64,000 bases of DNA from Demequina sp. NBRC 110052 (GCF_002090075.1 NZ_BBRI01000002.1:1484475-1548474), one strand, 5' to 3'. Numbered from the stretch's first letter, positions 24,601 to 34,374 are shown. The notes: generated by a model not told the origin, from the letters alone. Translations and numbers: made by a program.

Positions 24601-26390
24601 GCGCGCTCGCCCCTCCGGCAGGCAACCCGACCGCGCTCGATTCCGACGTCGACCGGATCACGCGCACCAGGCAGGCGCTCGAGACCGCAGCCGACCTGCT
24701 CGAGGCGATTGCTGTCGAGGCGCGCAGCGATGCCGTCGACGAGCTCAGGGGCGAGATGACCAAAGGCCGCGACGGGCTGCGCTCCGCCGAGGACCGCTAC
24801 GACGGCACGGTGCGCGCGCTCCGTGACTACACGATCGCGCTGCACGATTTCCACGACACTGCCCAGCGTGAGATCTCGGCCGAGCACGACGCCCTGCTCC
24901 GACTTTCACAGTCGGAGCACGACGTGGACTACGCGGCCGAACAGCTGCGCTTTGCGGCCATGAACCCCGACGACGTGGCCGCGCGCGAGACCTGGGACGC
25001 GGAGCTGTACGCGGCACGGATGCGCCACCAGCACGCGGGGGACGCGGTGGCCGCAGCCCAGAGCCGATATGCGTGGGCGGAAGAGCAGCGCGATGCCGCG
25101 GCGAGGCGGGCGATCAGCCGCATCCAGGCAGCGACCAGCGCGACCGACGATAGCCTCCTCGATCACGTGGGCAACTTCCTCACGAAGGTGGGCGAGGTCA
25201 TCAGCGCGGTCGCGGAGTGGGCCGAGAAGTACTTCGCCCCCGTGATTCAGGCGGTGGCCGAGGTGGTGAAGGCGATCGTCATCGCCGCCGCGGCGGTGAT
25301 GACGGTGATCGCCCTGATCGCTCTCGTCGCACTCGTGGCGACCGTCGTGTTCCCCGCACTGTTCGCGCTTCTCGCTGCGGCGATCGGCCTCGTGCTGCAG
25401 ATCGTGTCCGCGCTGGCGCTCGCGGGGCTCGCCGCATACGGCGCGGCGCAGATCCTCGGGCTCGACGACCTCGCCACTCTGCGACTCGTGGTGCTGGCGC
25501 TGAGCATCGCAGCACCTGCATTCGGAGCGTTTCTCCTGTGGAGGCTGTCGACGGAGGTCCGCGCGGGTGCGACGTGGCAGGCGATCGTCGACGCTGGCGG
25601 CCATGTGGCGCATCCCTTGCCCGATGACGACGCAAGCAGTTCTTCCACGGCCGACGCGCGCGAGCGGCTCCGCGACACGGACAGCGTCGTCGACTCGGCA
25701 GACGATCTGCTGCGGCGCGCAGGTCAGGTGGACGCCGCGGGAGGGGACCGGGAGGCGGTGGTGGACATCACTCGGATCGTCGTCGACGGCGAGGAGCGGT
25801 GGATCGTGACGCTGCCGTCCACCATGGACTGGGTGCTCGGCGGCGACGCCGGGGCGCCGAACGATCTGGACGCCAATCTGATGCTGATGCTCTACCCCGA
25901 GCTTGCGTCGCAGTACGAGGTCGCCGTGCTCGATGCGATGGCACAGGCAGGGATCGATCCCGGTGAGCCGGTTGTGCTGACGGGATGGAGCCTCGGCGGG
26001 ATCATGGCGGGCCATCTCGCATCCTCGGGCGCGGGCGGCTACGACTATGCGGGCATCGTCGCGGCCGGCTCTCCGATTGACCACATGGACACGCACGGCA
26101 TCCCGGTGCTGCAGGTCAAGCACGAGCTCGACCCCGTGCACCAGCTCGACCTCATCGACATCCCTCCGACGGAGCCGGGGCGGGTGGAGGTGTGGGACGG
26201 AGGGCGCTCCGGGATCGGCATCGAGGCGAAGGTCTCTCCCGACATCGGAGTGCCGCACGCCAACGAGCTGTACGCCGCAACGCTTCAGGAGCATCTGCGC
26301 CACGACGCCACGATCGATGACGGGTTCGAGGACTTCTTCTACGGACGGGAATCTCAGGTCGACCACCACCAGTACGCCTTCAGCGAGTGA
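24597..26390 (+). CDS. Large membrane protein with N-terminal coiled-coil and C-terminal alpha/beta hydrolase
   Basis: The 597-residue protein (GTG start inside GTGA overlap) has three parts. Residues 1-180 are helical and charged, like the LXG/PPE-type leader of type VII substrates. Residues about 223-320 are very hydrophobic, with several spans. Residues 390-597 form a lipase-like alpha/beta hydrolase with the nucleophile elbow GWSLGG (Ser465) and later HELDPVHQLD and VPHANEL, which could supply the acid and the histidine. I know no characterised protein with this exact arrangement. It may be a membrane-acting enzyme or an effector delivered with the small helical neighbour. Confidence 0.8.
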   Translation: MSALAPPAGNPTALDSDVDRITRTRQALETAADLLEAIAVEARSDAVDELRGEMTKGRDGLRSAEDRYDGTVRALRDYTIALHDFHDTAQREISAEHDALLRLSQSEHDVDYAAEQLRFAAMNPDDVAARETWDAELYAARMRHQHAGDAVAAAQSRYAWAEEQRDAAARRAISRIQAATSATDDSLLDHVGNFLTKVGEVISAVAEWAEKYFAPVIQAVAEVVKAIVIAAAAVMTVIALIALVALVATVVFPALFALLAAAIGLVLQIVSALALAGLAAYGAAQILGLDDLATLRLVVLALSIAAPAFGAFLLWRLSTEVRAGATWQAIVDAGGHVAHPLPDDDASSSSTADARERLRDTDSVVDSADDLLRRAGQVDAAGGDREAVVDITRIVVDGEERWIVTLPSTMDWVLGGDAGAPNDLDANLMLMLYPELASQYEVAVLDAMAQAGIDPGEPVVLTGWSLGGIMAGHLASSGAGGYDYAGIVAAGSPIDHMDTHGIPVLQVKHELDPVHQLDLIDIPPTEPGRVEVWDGGRSGIGIEAKVSPDIGVPHANELYAATLQEHLRHDATIDDGFEDFFYGRESQVDHHQYAFSE

Positions 26391-26833
26391 GGAGCATCGT
26401 GAGGAGACGTGCCGCTGTGCTCGCGGGATTCGCCGCGGTGCTGCTTCTCGCCGGCTGCGCGAACGGCCCCTCGGCGTCGGAGGTGGCGGCCGTCACCGCA
26501 GCCGTCGGCGAGCACGAGGACGTCGCCATGGTGCGCTACATCGACGCCGAGTCATCGAACTCCGAGCTGCTGAGCCGCTCCCTCACGGTGGGCGTCGAGT
26601 TCGTGGCGAGCCCCGTCGACGGCCCCGCTCTCGCGACGGTGCTCGAAGCGATCGCCGAACCGCTGCCCAGCGGCTACCGACCGGGCATCGTCGTGTCCGC
26701 GAAGGACGAGGAAGGACTCGCGGACCTCACCGCCGCGGCGACGGAGCTGGGGCTGCCGACGTCGGGCGGGCTCGCGCAGGGCGAGCTTCACACCACGGTG
26801 GACGAGATCGACGCGCTGCTGGGATCGCCATGA
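26387..26833 (+). CDS. Small lipoprotein of unknown function
   Basis: The product has a signal peptide with lipobox LLLAGC at about residue 25, and an alpha/beta domain of about 120 residues without a known family. Two starts are possible. The GTG at 26387 overlaps the previous stop (GTGA). A GTG at 26399 lies behind GAGGAG and gives a shorter signal peptide. It is the fourth gene of the operon and would sit on the outer face of the membrane, next to the hydrolase. Confidence 0.75.
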   Translation: MRSIVRRRAAVLAGFAAVLLLAGCANGPSASEVAAVTAAVGEHEDVAMVRYIDAESSNSELLSRSLTVGVEFVASPVDGPALATVLEAIAEPLPSGYRPGIVVSAKDEEGLADLTAAATELGLPTSGGLAQGELHTTVDEIDALLGSP

Positions 26834-27480
26834 CGGAGTCCGACGCCCCAGGACGACTTGTACTGCGCCTGCCCGGCACGTGGGTGCAGCTGGATCCGAG
26901 AAGGCGCGAGGAGACCGCACGGCGCATCAGGCGGTACGTCGAGCTCGCTGTGGGACGCGACGACGACCGGGTTCAGGTCAGAGCCGGGCTGCGTCACGCG
27001 CTCGCGGCGACGATGGACGTCGCAGGAGAGGACCTGCAGTCGATGCTGCTGTGCCATGAGATCGCGCCCGGCGCTCCCACCGCGCTCTCGCTGTCGGTGC
27101 TCGTACCGCGTGACGTCCGGATCAGCCCCGCCGTCGGCACGGACCCGCAGGCAGTGATCGCGGGGTTCCTCGAAGCGATGCAACGGATCGGTGACGGTGA
27201 GGGCTGGGAGCAGATCCCCGTGTCCGACGGCGCCGCGGTGCGGCGCTGGCGCGTGGGTGAGGTCGCGCTCGTGCCTGACGACGCCGACACCGTCGTCAGG
27301 CAGGTATCCGTGGACGTGTGGCGAACGGTGCCCGAATCGAAGCGCCTGATCCTGGTGCACGCCGACTCGGTGCTCGCTGACATCCCTCACACCGTCGTAC
27401 GGCTGGTCGATGCGATCGTGGGCTCGTCGCGCGTCGCGCCGCAGCCGGTCGCGCACATGGCGGACGTGGGGCTTTCGTGA
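26830..27480 (+). CDS. Unknown soluble protein, last gene of the operon
   Basis: The 216-residue protein has no signal peptide or membrane span. Its mixed alpha/beta pattern ends with VRQVSVDVWRTVPE and a strand-helix pair RLILVHADS...VVRLVDAIVG. This recalls the Mog1/PsbP-like fold seen in some secretion-associated proteins, but the likeness is weak. It overlaps the lipoprotein gene by ATGA and ends the operon. Function unknown. Confidence 0.7.
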   Translation: MTESDAPGRLVLRLPGTWVQLDPRRREETARRIRRYVELAVGRDDDRVQVRAGLRHALAATMDVAGEDLQSMLLCHEIAPGAPTALSLSVLVPRDVRISPAVGTDPQAVIAGFLEAMQRIGDGEGWEQIPVSDGAAVRRWRVGEVALVPDDADTVVRQVSVDVWRTVPESKRLILVHADSVLADIPHTVVRLVDAIVGSSRVAPQPVAHMADVGLS

Positions 27481-27523
27481 GCACCCGCGGGAATCTCTGG
27501 GCGTGCATATGCGTCCACCACAC

Positions 27524-28201
27524 ATGAGCCTTTCACCTGCTCCTACGCGTGTGGCGATCGTCGGAGGCTCCGGCAAGGTCGCGCGTCGTCTCATTCCCCT
27601 GCTGCGTGAGCGAGGAGTCGAGCCAGTCGCGCTCGCGCGGCGGGACGCCCAGCTGGACGAGCTGGCGGACATGGGTGCCATGCCACGACGGCTCGACCTC
27701 GAGCGAGCCACGGCGGACGACTTCGTCGCGGCCTTCGACGGATGCGACGGCGTCGTCTTCTCCGCCGGCGGCGGGGCCGACGGCAACGTGGAACGCAAGC
27801 GCAGCGTCGACCTCGAGGGTTCGCTGAAGTCGGTGGAGATCGCACGCGCAATGAGCATCGACAGGTTCGTGCAGGTCAGCGCGATCGGCGTCGATGAACC
27901 CGCCGACTCCTCGCGCGGTACGGCATGGACGGCGTACGTCAACGCGAAGCGCGACGCCGACCTGTCACTGCGGGCGTCGCAGCTCGCGTGGACCATTCTG
28001 CGGCCGGGCGCTCTCACCGATGACGAGCCCACGGGCAGGATCACGCTCGGCGCCACCGTGGAACGCGGCTCCATCCCTCGTGCCGACGTGGCCGCCGTGA
28101 TCGACGCGTGCCTCGCCGACCCCACCACGGTGCGGTGCCAGTGGGAGCTCGTGGCCGGGGACACCCCGATCACGGACGCGCTCGCGGCGCGCACGTGCTG
28201 A
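27524..28201 (+). CDS. NAD(P)-binding SDR-like protein (NmrA/atypical SDR type)
   Basis: The 225-residue protein has a Rossmann start VAIVGGSGKVARRLI and the later motifs VSAIGVDEP and WTAYVNAKRDAD. This is an atypical SDR layout in which Tyr/Lys of a catalytic YxxxK pair appear as YVNAK. ILRPGALTDDEPTG is typical of YwnB/YtfG-like proteins. An ATG at 27509 is an alternative start. Neither start has a good ribosome site. Substrate unknown, perhaps a redox or stress-related reductase. Confidence 0.85.
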   Translation: MSLSPAPTRVAIVGGSGKVARRLIPLLRERGVEPVALARRDAQLDELADMGAMPRRLDLERATADDFVAAFDGCDGVVFSAGGGADGNVERKRSVDLEGSLKSVEIARAMSIDRFVQVSAIGVDEPADSSRGTAWTAYVNAKRDADLSLRASQLAWTILRPGALTDDEPTGRITLGATVERGSIPRADVAAVIDACLADPTTVRCQWELVAGDTPITDALAARTC

Positions 28202-28245
28202 CGGGCGCTCGAGTTTCTCGCCGCGCGCGAGGGCTCCCGCCGCCC

Positions 28246-28251
28246 TAGCCT
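28246..28251 (+). promoter_or_regulatory. -10 hexamer before the second DUF805 gene
   Basis: TAGCCT ends five bases before an in-frame GTG at 28257, which could be a leaderless start adding 12 residues. The ATG at 28293 has a G-rich ribosome site and begins exactly at the conserved domain. Confidence 0.4.
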
Positions 28252-28292
28252 GGGTCGTGACGTCGCGCCGCGGCGAACGGAGGGGTGGGGAC

Positions 28293-28670
28293 ATGTATTG
28301 GTTCAGGCAGGGACTCTCGAGGTACGCGGACTTCCAGGGCCGATCGCGCCGCATGGAGTTCTGGGGCTTCTACTTGGGCGCGTGGCTCATCAGCGCGGTG
28401 CTCGGCGGCGTCTACCTGTGGATGGCGCTCGCGTTCGGCGACGAGAGCGGCCCGGGTGTGCTCGCCTACGTGGTCGCGGGCGTCGCGGTGCTCTTCGCCC
28501 TCTTCCTCATCGTGCCGACCCTCGCCGTGTGCTTCCGTCGCTGTCACGACATCGGGGCCTCCGGGATCATCGCCGTCATCGGCCTGTTCGTCCCGTTCGT
28601 GATCTGGATCGTGGGTCTGATCCCGGGTCAGCCTGCGGCTAATCAGTACGGACCTGACCCGAAGGCGTAG
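28293..28670 (+). CDS. DUF805 membrane protein
   Basis: The 125-residue protein is a bare DUF805 domain: YADFQGRSRRMEFWGFYL, three membrane segments, the motif RRCHDIGASG, and a terminal NQYGPDPKA shared with the protein of 23283-23978. It is shorter because it lacks the Pro/Ala tail. The family is widespread and uncharacterised. A strong terminator follows 21 bases after its stop. Confidence 0.88.
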   Translation: MYWFRQGLSRYADFQGRSRRMEFWGFYLGAWLISAVLGGVYLWMALAFGDESGPGVLAYVVAGVAVLFALFLIVPTLAVCFRRCHDIGASGIIAVIGLFVPFVIWIVGLIPGQPAANQYGPDPKA

Positions 28671-28691
28671 CGCGCACGGACCGCAGGCGCG

Positions 28692-28730
28692 ACGAAGGCC
28701 GGGACCCCGTGAGGGGATCCCGGCCTTCGT
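28692..28730. terminator. Bidirectional hairpin terminator between DUF805 and ino1
   Basis: The arms ACGAAGGCCGGGACCCC and GGGGATCCCGGCCTTCGT pair with one bulge around a GTGA loop. It stands between two convergent genes. Confidence 0.8.
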
Positions 28731-28761
28731 GCATGCCGGGCGCGCAGCCCGGCTGAGCGTC

Positions 28762-29856
28762 CTACCGCTCGGCCTCGCCTGCGATGAAGGCCTCGAGGGC
28801 GGCGCGGCCCTTCGTGTCCTCCATCTGGACGGGCGGCGACTTCATGAAGTAGGTCGCGGCGGACAGGATCGGGCCGCCGACTCCGCGGTCCTTCGCGATC
28901 TTGGCGGCGCGCACGGCGTCGATGATGATGCCGGCCGAGTTCGGGGAGTCCCACACCTCGAGCTTGTACTCGAGGTTCAGGGGCACCTCGCCGAAGGCCG
29001 AGCCCTCGAGGCGCACGTACGCCCACTTGCGGTCGTCGAGCCACGCGACGTAGTCCGACGGGCCGATGTGCACGTTGCGGTCGTTCTTCACGCCGGCGAG
29101 CGGGCCGTTGTCGATGTTCGAAGTGACGGCCTGCGTCTTGGAGACCTTCTTGGACTCGAGGCGGTCGCGCTCGAGCATGTTCTTGAAGTCCATGTTGCCG
29201 CCGACGTTGAGCTGGTACGTGCGGTCGAGGCGCACGCCGCGGTCCTCGAACAGCTTGGCGAGCACGCGGTGCGTGATGGTGGCGCCCACCTGCGACTTGA
29301 TGTCGTCGCCGACGATCGGCACGCCGGCGTCGGTGAACTTCTGCGCCCACTCCGGGTCGGACGCGATGAACACGGGCAGGGCGTTGACGAACGCGACGTT
29401 CGCGTCGATCGCGCACTGCGCGTAGTACTTCGCGGCCTCCTCGGAGCCCACGGGGAGGTAGCACACGAGCACGTCGGCCTCGGAGTCCTTGAGGACCTGG
29501 ACGACGTCCACGGGAGCCTCGTCGGACTCGACGATGGTCTCGCGGTAGTACTTGCCGAGGCCGTCGAGGGTCACGCCGCGCGAGACCTGAATGTCCGTCT
29601 TGGGGACCTCGCAGATCTTGATGGTGTTGTTCTCCGAGGCGTTGGTCGCCTCGACGAGCTCCTTGCCCACCTTCAGCGAGTCGACGTCGAACGCGGCCAC
29701 GAACTCGATGTCGGAGACGTGGTAGTCGCCGAGCTGGACGTGCATGAGGCCGGGGACCTTCTCGTCGGCGGGCGTGTTCTTGTAGAACTCGACGCCCTGG
29801 ATCAGCGACGTGGCGCAGTTGCCGACGCCGACGATCGCTACGCGAAGCTTCGCCAT
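28762..29856 (-). CDS. ino1: Inositol-3-phosphate synthase (actinobacterial type)
   Basis: Ino1 turns glucose 6-phosphate into myo-inositol 3-phosphate with internal NAD redox, the entry to phosphatidylinositol and mycothiol. The 364-residue protein matches the actinobacterial class. It has the NAD motif [16 protein letters not shown], the [11 protein letters not shown] segment, [14 protein letters not shown] and the catalytic-region lysines in [13 protein letters not shown]. The ATG at 29856 is taken because the fold begins there. The frame stays open far upstream, but that is antisense to other genes. The gene follows padR by 14 bases and is probably under its control. Confidence 0.96.
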   Translation of the reverse strand: MAKLRVAIVGVGNCATSLIQGVEFYKNTPADEKVPGLMHVQLGDYHVSDIEFVAAFDVDSLKVGKELVEATNASENNTIKICEVPKTDIQVSRGVTLDGLGKYYRETIVESDEAPVDVVQVLKDSEADVLVCYLPVGSEEAAKYYAQCAIDANVAFVNALPVFIASDPEWAQKFTDAGVPIVGDDIKSQVGATITHRVLAKLFEDRGVRLDRTYQLNVGGNMDFKNMLERDRLESKKVSKTQAVTSNIDNGPLAGVKNDRNVHIGPSDYVAWLDDRKWAYVRLEGSAFGEVPLNLEYKLEVWDSPNSAGIIIDAVRAAKIAKDRGVGGPILSAATYFMKSPPVQMEDTKGRAALEAFIAGEAER

Positions 29857-29870
29857 GGGTGTGTTCCCTT

Positions 29871-30467
29871 TCAGTTGTGTCCCGCGGATGCGGAAGTGTC
29901 GTCGTCTCCGCGGGTCGCGGATCGTTCGTTCTCGATGAGCTGGTCGAGCCACTCGACCTCGCGCTCGACGCGCTCGAGTCCGTGGCGCTGCAGCTCGGCC
30001 GTGTATGCGTCGAAGCGCTCCCGCTGGCGGCGGTGCATGGCGGTGAGCTCTTCGAGCCTCTCGGACAACCGCAGGCGGCGGCCCTCGAGGATGCGCAGGC
30101 GCGTCGCCTCGTCGGTCTGGCCGAACAGGGAGAAGCGCAGGTCGAAGCTGTCGTCGTCGTACGCGTGCGCTCCGGCGGAGGCGAGCTCTGCCTCGAAGCG
30201 TGCGCGCCCGGCGTCGGTGAGGCCGTAGGCGATGCGCGAGCGGCGCGAGGCCGTGGCCCCGACGTGCTCGGCGCCGTCCTCGCCGACGGTCTCGATGAGG
30301 CCGTCCGCGACCATCCGCTTGAGCGCCGGGTACAGCGACCCGAAGCTCAGAGCGCGGAACGGGCCGAAGTCGGTGCCGAGCCGCTTGCGGATCTGGTAGC
30401 CGTGCAGGGGCTGCTCCGCGAGCATGCCGAGGATGCCGAGCGTGAGCACATCGGTGCTGCGTGCCAT
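29871..30467 (-). CDS. PadR family transcriptional regulator
   Basis: The 198-residue regulator has the N-terminal PadR winged helix ([22 protein letters not shown] and [16 protein letters not shown]) and a C-terminal Vir-like helical dimerisation domain. GGAGG lies just before the ATG at 30467. It is co-directional with ino1, 14 bases apart, and two palindromes in its promoter are likely operators. Such PadR-ino1 pairs are common in actinobacteria. Ligand unknown. Confidence 0.92.
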   Translation of the reverse strand: MARSTDVLTLGILGMLAEQPLHGYQIRKRLGTDFGPFRALSFGSLYPALKRMVADGLIETVGEDGAEHVGATASRRSRIAYGLTDAGRARFEAELASAGAHAYDDDSFDLRFSLFGQTDEATRLRILEGRRLRLSERLEELTAMHRRQRERFDAYTAELQRHGLERVEREVEWLDQLIENERSATRGDDDTSASAGHN

Positions 30468-30539
30468 GGCGTCCTCCTCTCTCGCGGTGCGTGCCCGGTG
30501 CGCGGGGCCGCGCCGGACGGTGTGAAACGGATACTTGGA

Positions 30540-30587
30540 CTCGATGTATCGAGTACGAGTAGCACCTAGTTGTATCGCTTCGATACA
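30540..30587. promoter_or_regulatory. Two palindromic operators upstream of padR-ino1
   Basis: Site one is CTCGATGTATCGAG (30540-30553). Site two is TGTATCGCTTCGATACA (30571-30587), a perfect palindrome with a 3-base centre. Both contain GTATCGA-type half sites. They lie 73-120 bases before the padR ATG, suited to autorepression by PadR. Confidence 0.65.
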
Positions 30588-30729
30588 TCGAGCGCAACTC
30601 GACCCACTGAGCAACCCCTCTTCTCGTCCGAAGTGACGGCCAGATCGCGCCGCTGCGCGTGCCCCAGCCACACGACTGCGGTGGCGCCGTCACTTCGGCA
30701 GGGCGGGAACCCGCTCGCGCGCTCATTCG

Positions 30730-30735
30730 TAGACT
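30730..30735 (+). promoter_or_regulatory. -10 hexamer of a leaderless ponA promoter
   Basis: TAGACT ends six bases before the GTG start of the penicillin-binding protein, and no Shine-Dalgarno sequence is present between them. Confidence 0.5.
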
Positions 30736-30741
30736 GACCTC

Positions 30742-33000
30742 GTGAGCGACTCTTCCCAGCCCAGCCGCCGTTCCCTGCGTCCGACCTCGTCGTCGCAGCC
30801 CTCGGCGCGTTCCGGCGCGCCTCGTTCCGGCGCCGCGCCCCAGCGCCCGACGACGGGAGTGAGCCGCACGCGTACGGGCGCGCAGCCCGCCCGCACCGCA
30901 TCGGGCGGATCGGGCAAGGGCTCGGGAGGCGGCAGCGGAGCCAAGGGCGGCGGCAAGCCGCCGAAGCCGACGTGGCGCATCTGGGTCGAGCGCATCGGGC
31001 TGTGGGCGCTGATCGCGGGTCTCGTCGCCTTCACGATCGGCGCGATCGCCGTCTTCATCAAGTATCAGAGCCTCGAAGTCCCGGAGCCCTCGGACTTCGC
31101 GCTGTACGAGTCCTCGACGTTCTACTACGCGGACGGCACCACCGTGATGGGGACGCTCGGCGAGGCGGAACGCGAGGTCGTCGACTTCGAGACGCTGCCG
31201 GACTACGTGGGCAACGCCGTGGTCGCGGCCGAGGACCGCTCCTTCTGGACCAACCCCGGCGTCGACTTCGTCGGCACGGCCCGTGCGCTGTACAAGACCA
31301 TCGTGAAGGGCGACAAGCAGGGCGGCTCCACCATCTCCCAGCAGTACGTCGAGCGCTACTACTCGGGCGAGACCGTCACGGACATCCCCGGCAAGATCGA
31401 GGAGGCGCTGCTCGCGCTCAAGGTGAACAACGAGCAGTCCAAGGAGGAGATCCTCGGCAACTACCTCAACACGATCTACTTCGGCCGCGGCGCCTACGGC
31501 ATTCAGGCGGCCTCCCACGAGTACTTCGGCAAGCCGGCGGCCGAGCTCACCCTCTCGGAGTCGGCGATGCTCGCGGGCATCATCCCCGCGCCGTCCGCCT
31601 GGGACCCGCGTGTGGACCCTGACCAGGCGGAGTACCGCTGGAACTACGTGCTCGACGGCATGGTGGACGCCGGCTTCATCACGCAGGACGAGCGAGACGC
31701 GCAGGTATTCCCCGAGTGGATCGAGTACTCGCAGGAGAACGTCTTCGCCGGAACCCGGGGCTATCTGCTCCAGGCGGCGATCGACGAGGTCGTGGCGCAG
31801 GGCGAGTACACACGCGAGGACATCGAGACCAAGGGCCTGTCGATCGTCACCACGATCGACCCGACGCACCAGGCGGCCGCCGAGGCCGCCGTCGCCGAGA
31901 TGCCCGAGGACCATGCGGAGAACCTGCGCGTCGCCGCAGTGACGGTCGCCGCAGACACGGGTGCGATCACGTCGATGTACGGTGGCGCCGACTACCTGGA
32001 GATCCAGCGCAATGCGGTGACGCAGGACATCGCGCAGGCGGGCTCGACATTCAAGCCGTTCTCGCTCATCGCAGGCCTCGAGCAGGGCATCGGCCTAGGC
32101 ACCGAGTACCTGGCGAACAACAACATGACGCTCGAGGGCTACGAGAACCCCGTGCGCAACTTCAACGGCCGCAACTACGGCGTGATCGACCTCGTGCAGG
32201 CGACGCAGAACTCGGTGAACACCGCTTTCGTGCAGCTCACCAACGACGTGGGCCCGCAGGCCGTGCTCGACGCCGCTGTCGCGGCGGGCATCCCCGAGGA
32301 CACTCAGGACCTCCAGGCGACGCCCTCGATCGTGCTGGGCGCCGCCGCGCCGCACCCCTTGGACATGGCGAACGCCTACGCGACGCTCGCGTCGGGCGGA
32401 GTGCGCACCGAGGCCTACATGGTCCAGTCGATCCTCGACGCGGGCGGCGAGAGCGTCTACGAGCACCAGGTCGAGGCGCGCCGCGTGTTCGACGAGGACG
32501 TGATCGCCGACGTCACGTACGCGATGCAGCAGGTGGTGCGCTACGGCTCCGGCACGTACGCGAACTCGCTCGGCCGCGAGATCGCTGGCAAGACCGGCAC
32601 GTCGAACAGCAACAAGTCCGCGTGGTTCGTGGGCTTCACCCCGCAGATCGTGGGCGCGGTCGCGCTGTACCAGGTGGGCGAGGACGGCTCGGTCGAGGAG
32701 ATCACGCCGTTCGGCGGCTTCTCCCAGATCACCGGCTCCACCGTGCCGACGCGCGTGTGGACCTGGATGATGGGGCCGATCCTCGAGGGCTACGAGATCG
32801 CGCAGTTCCCGCCGCGCGCGAACGTGGGTACCGACATCCTGCTCGAGCCGTCGGAGGAGCCGTCGCCGACGCCCACCCCGGAGCCGACCGAGCCGGAGCC
32901 CGAGCCGAGCGTGACGGTCGAGCCCTCGCCTGACCCGATCCCCTCGGTGACGGCGGTGCCGACGCCGGAGCCCAGCATCGAGGTGACCGCCAACCCGTAG
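30742..33000 (+). CDS. ponA: Class A penicillin-binding protein (transglycosylase/transpeptidase)
   Basis: This bifunctional enzyme polymerises and cross-links peptidoglycan. Of its 752 residues, 1-85 are a disordered basic cytoplasmic tail. A membrane span follows near 90-112. Then come the GT51 domain with catalytic Glu164 in EDRSFW and [14 protein letters not shown], the transpeptidase domain with Ser435 in STFK, SVN in QNSVNTAF, and Lys617 in KTGTSN. A proline/glutamate-rich tail ends the protein. The GTG start fits a leaderless transcript. Two ATP-grasp ligase genes lie convergent next to it. Confidence 0.95.
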   Translation: MSDSSQPSRRSLRPTSSSQPSARSGAPRSGAAPQRPTTGVSRTRTGAQPARTASGGSGKGSGGGSGAKGGGKPPKPTWRIWVERIGLWALIAGLVAFTIGAIAVFIKYQSLEVPEPSDFALYESSTFYYADGTTVMGTLGEAEREVVDFETLPDYVGNAVVAAEDRSFWTNPGVDFVGTARALYKTIVKGDKQGGSTISQQYVERYYSGETVTDIPGKIEEALLALKVNNEQSKEEILGNYLNTIYFGRGAYGIQAASHEYFGKPAAELTLSESAMLAGIIPAPSAWDPRVDPDQAEYRWNYVLDGMVDAGFITQDERDAQVFPEWIEYSQENVFAGTRGYLLQAAIDEVVAQGEYTREDIETKGLSIVTTIDPTHQAAAEAAVAEMPEDHAENLRVAAVTVAADTGAITSMYGGADYLEIQRNAVTQDIAQAGSTFKPFSLIAGLEQGIGLGTEYLANNNMTLEGYENPVRNFNGRNYGVIDLVQATQNSVNTAFVQLTNDVGPQAVLDAAVAAGIPEDTQDLQATPSIVLGAAAPHPLDMANAYATLASGGVRTEAYMVQSILDAGGESVYEHQVEARRVFDEDVIADVTYAMQQVVRYGSGTYANSLGREIAGKTGTSNSNKSAWFVGFTPQIVGAVALYQVGEDGSVEEITPFGGFSQITGSTVPTRVWTWMMGPILEGYEIAQFPPRANVGTDILLEPSEEPSPTPTPEPTEPEPEPSVTVEPSPDPIPSVTAVPTPEPSIEVTANP

Positions 33001-33008
33001 CCGACCCG

Positions 33009-33030
33009 AGCGTCGGGCATGCCCGACGCT
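33009..33030. terminator. Perfect 22-base palindrome between convergent ponA and ATP-grasp gene
   Basis: AGCGTCGGGC and its complement GCCCGACGCT meet around AT. The palindrome lies nine bases after the ponA stop and acts as terminator for either strand. Confidence 0.65.
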
Positions 33031-33039
33031 GCGTTCCCC

Positions 33040-34350
33040 CTACCTGCCGAGCGCCGCCTCCGCCGCCGCACGCTCGGCGCGCTGCATAGCCCGCGGGTAG
33101 AAGGTGCGGTACTTCCGGAAGTGGTTGAGCTGGTTCGCCGCGACGTAGGCGAGCCGGCGCGGGTGCGTCTCGCGCGGATTCCACAGCGGGTTCATCACGC
33201 GCCGGCGCGGGAGCGCACGGATCGCGCGCCGGACGTCCTCGTCGAGCAGGTAGCCGCGCATCAGCGCCGTGGGCACCACGGTGAACAGGCTCGAGTACGG
33301 CTCGCCGCGCTCACCGGGTGAGACGACCGGCTCGTCGAGGATCCAGTCGCGCACGTAGGCGACCGCAGGGTTGAGGCCCGACGACGTGACGAAGAAGTTC
33401 GAGCGCGACAGGCGCGGGTTGAGCTCGAAGAACACCATCTCGCCGGTTCGCGGATCCATCTTCATGTCGAAGCTGCCGAAGCCTCGCCACCCGATGCCCT
33501 CGAGCATCCGCTCCAACGCAGCCACCGCGTCGGGCGCGTCCACGGTGAGCACCACCGACGAGTTGCCCACCGTCGAGGGCGTGTGCTCCTGCAGCAGGAT
33601 GTGGCCGAACACCGTGTAGGACGCCTTGCCGTGGCGGTCCACGTACGTGTTGGAGATGCGCAGGCCCGCGTCGTCGCCCGGGATGAGGTCCTGGATGAGG
33701 AACGTGTCGCGGTAGCCCGAGGCGTGGACCTTGGTCATGAGCGCGTGCAGGTCCTCGAGCGAGGCGACCGTGTGCACCTTCTCCTTGCCCGCGAATTCCA
33801 CGGCGTGGTACGCGGCCGTGGAGCCGGCCTTGGCGATGACAGGGAAGGCCAGGTCGGCCACTCCGGCGTCGAGTGCGTCGAGATCGAGCGCCTCGGCGAC
33901 GGGGAAGACGAAGCCGCGCGGGTGCGCGAGGCCGTACTCGTCGCACAGGGCCGCGAAGCCCTCCTTGCTCGTGACGCGATCCATGAGCGTCTGGTCCACG
34001 TACGGCACGACGTAGCGGGGCTCGAGATCGCTGCGGCGCGCGACGAGGGCCTCGACGTGCCAGTCGGCGCTGCCGAGCACGATCAGCGTGGCGTCAGGCC
34101 GCTCGGCCGCGACGCGGTGCAGGGTGGCGACCACCACGTCGGGGTCGTCCATCGCGGGCTCGACGATGAGGTCGATGATGCGCGAGTCGCGCACCGTGCC
34201 GCCGCCGCCCTGGGAAACCACCACGGAGCGCACACCGAATGCCTCGTCGAAGGCCCGGGCGATCGAGTAGGCGCCGATGTCGCCGCCGAGCACCACGGGG
34301 ACCAGTTCGAGGTCGCCCAGGATGTGCCGGAACGGGGCGTGCGAGGCCAT
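33040..34350 (-). CDS. ATP-grasp ligase, candidate peptidoglycan cross-bridge enzyme (paralogue 1)
   Basis: The 436-residue protein has an N-terminal Rossmann-like domain (VPVVLGGDIGAYSIARAFDE) and an ATP-grasp domain. VIAKAGST is the nucleotide-binding lysine strand and FLIQDLIPGDDAGLR the linker region. MVFFELNPRLSRSN is the Mg-binding Glu/Asn/Arg strand. It resembles the carbamoyl-phosphate-synthase-like ATP-grasp group that includes D-aspartate ligase of Enterococcus faecium. It stands tandem with a paralogue and next to ponA. A role in adding an acidic amino acid to the peptidoglycan side chain is inferred. The neighbouring gene starts 25 bases upstream. Confidence 0.8.
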   Translation of the reverse strand: MASHAPFRHILGDLELVPVVLGGDIGAYSIARAFDEAFGVRSVVVSQGGGGTVRDSRIIDLIVEPAMDDPDVVVATLHRVAAERPDATLIVLGSADWHVEALVARRSDLEPRYVVPYVDQTLMDRVTSKEGFAALCDEYGLAHPRGFVFPVAEALDLDALDAGVADLAFPVIAKAGSTAAYHAVEFAGKEKVHTVASLEDLHALMTKVHASGYRDTFLIQDLIPGDDAGLRISNTYVDRHGKASYTVFGHILLQEHTPSTVGNSSVVLTVDAPDAVAALERMLEGIGWRGFGSFDMKMDPRTGEMVFFELNPRLSRSNFFVTSSGLNPAVAYVRDWILDEPVVSPGERGEPYSSLFTVVPTALMRGYLLDEDVRRAIRALPRRRVMNPLWNPRETHPRRLAYVAANQLNHFRKYRTFYPRAMQRAERAAAEAALGR

Positions 34351-34374
34351 GCGGACTCCTGTCAGGCGCCGGCG

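Noticed and set aside
28762..31914. One very long minus-strand open frame covering ino1, padR and part of ponA
   Set aside because: Only the last 364 codons match Ino1. The rest is antisense to ponA and padR codons in GC-rich DNA and has no family likeness.
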